Shown: positions 5,618 to 5,639 of the stretch, piece by piece | How positions within the stretch are numbered: the stretch's first letter is position 1 | Layout of the letters: every line of letters starts with the position of its first letter | Origin: Bacteroidales bacterium UBA7574 | GTDB taxonomy: Bacteria; Bacteroidota; Bacteroidia; Bacteroidales; Paludibacteraceae | Assembly (NCBI GenBank): GCA_002479035.1 | Contig: DLLA01000165.1 | Coordinates: 5,059-10,697, forward strand | Direction: 5' to 3' | DNA: 5,639 nucleotides | Notes under the pieces: model-generated | Databases searched by the model: none | Told to the model about the DNA's origin: nothing | The model's input: the letters and a program-made list of their open reading frames with translations, nothing else | Program-made: the position numbers and the translations under genes

Positions 5618-5639
5618 AAAAAAGCCGCCAAGAGATGGC
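5618..5639 (-). terminator. probable rho-independent terminator of an upstream unit, cut by the window edge
   Basis: Read on the minus strand, the edge gives GCC, a 7-base spacer, then GGCGGC followed by six T residues. The three visible left-arm bases (5639-5637) pair with 5629-5627. The remaining half of the left arm would lie just outside. It implies a further minus-strand gene ending beyond this window, and would insulate the terminase operon on its upstream side. Confidence 0.5.

Overview
This window is a late structural block of a tailed double-stranded DNA phage, or an integrated prophage. Every supported gene lies on the minus strand, so transcription runs from high to low coordinates. 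The host is most likely in the order Bacteroidales. Both promoters match the Bacteroidetes consensus TTTG-N19-TAnnTTTG exactly, Shine-Dalgarno sites are mostly weak or absent, and the proteins look like those of gut Bacteroides-type phages. No lineage below that level can be assigned, and integrated versus free phage cannot be decided from this stretch.

In transcription order: bases 5639-5618 hold the visible half of a probable terminator of an upstream unit. A promoter (5543-5513) then drives a two-gene packaging operon, terS (5486-5097) and terL (5100-3586), which overlap by four bases in an ATGA junction. A 13-bp rho-independent terminator (3563-3527) follows terL, and a second, nearly identical promoter (3491-3461) starts the head operon. 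That operon encodes a scaffold-like protein (3433-2759), a small decoration-type capsid protein (2740-2336), the major capsid protein (2317-1022), a connector-type protein (1001-666), a head-closure-type protein (678-343) and the start of an HK97 gp10-like neck or tail-completion protein, which runs off the low-coordinate edge.

Together, TerS and TerL recognise and pump DNA into a prohead assembled from scaffold and major capsid protein and stabilised by the decoration protein. The three small genes after the capsid gene probably build the neck, in the usual siphovirus order of adaptor, stopper, neck protein. No portal protein and no recognisable prohead protease gene lie between terL and the capsid gene, where many tailed phages carry them. 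The plus strand carries only shadow reading frames. I see no defence system, CRISPR array, RNA gene, insertion sequence or attachment site. The most notable points are the paired promoters, the insulated terminase operon, the missing portal, an extra C-terminal domain on the capsid protein, and the lack of an ATG for the last gene.
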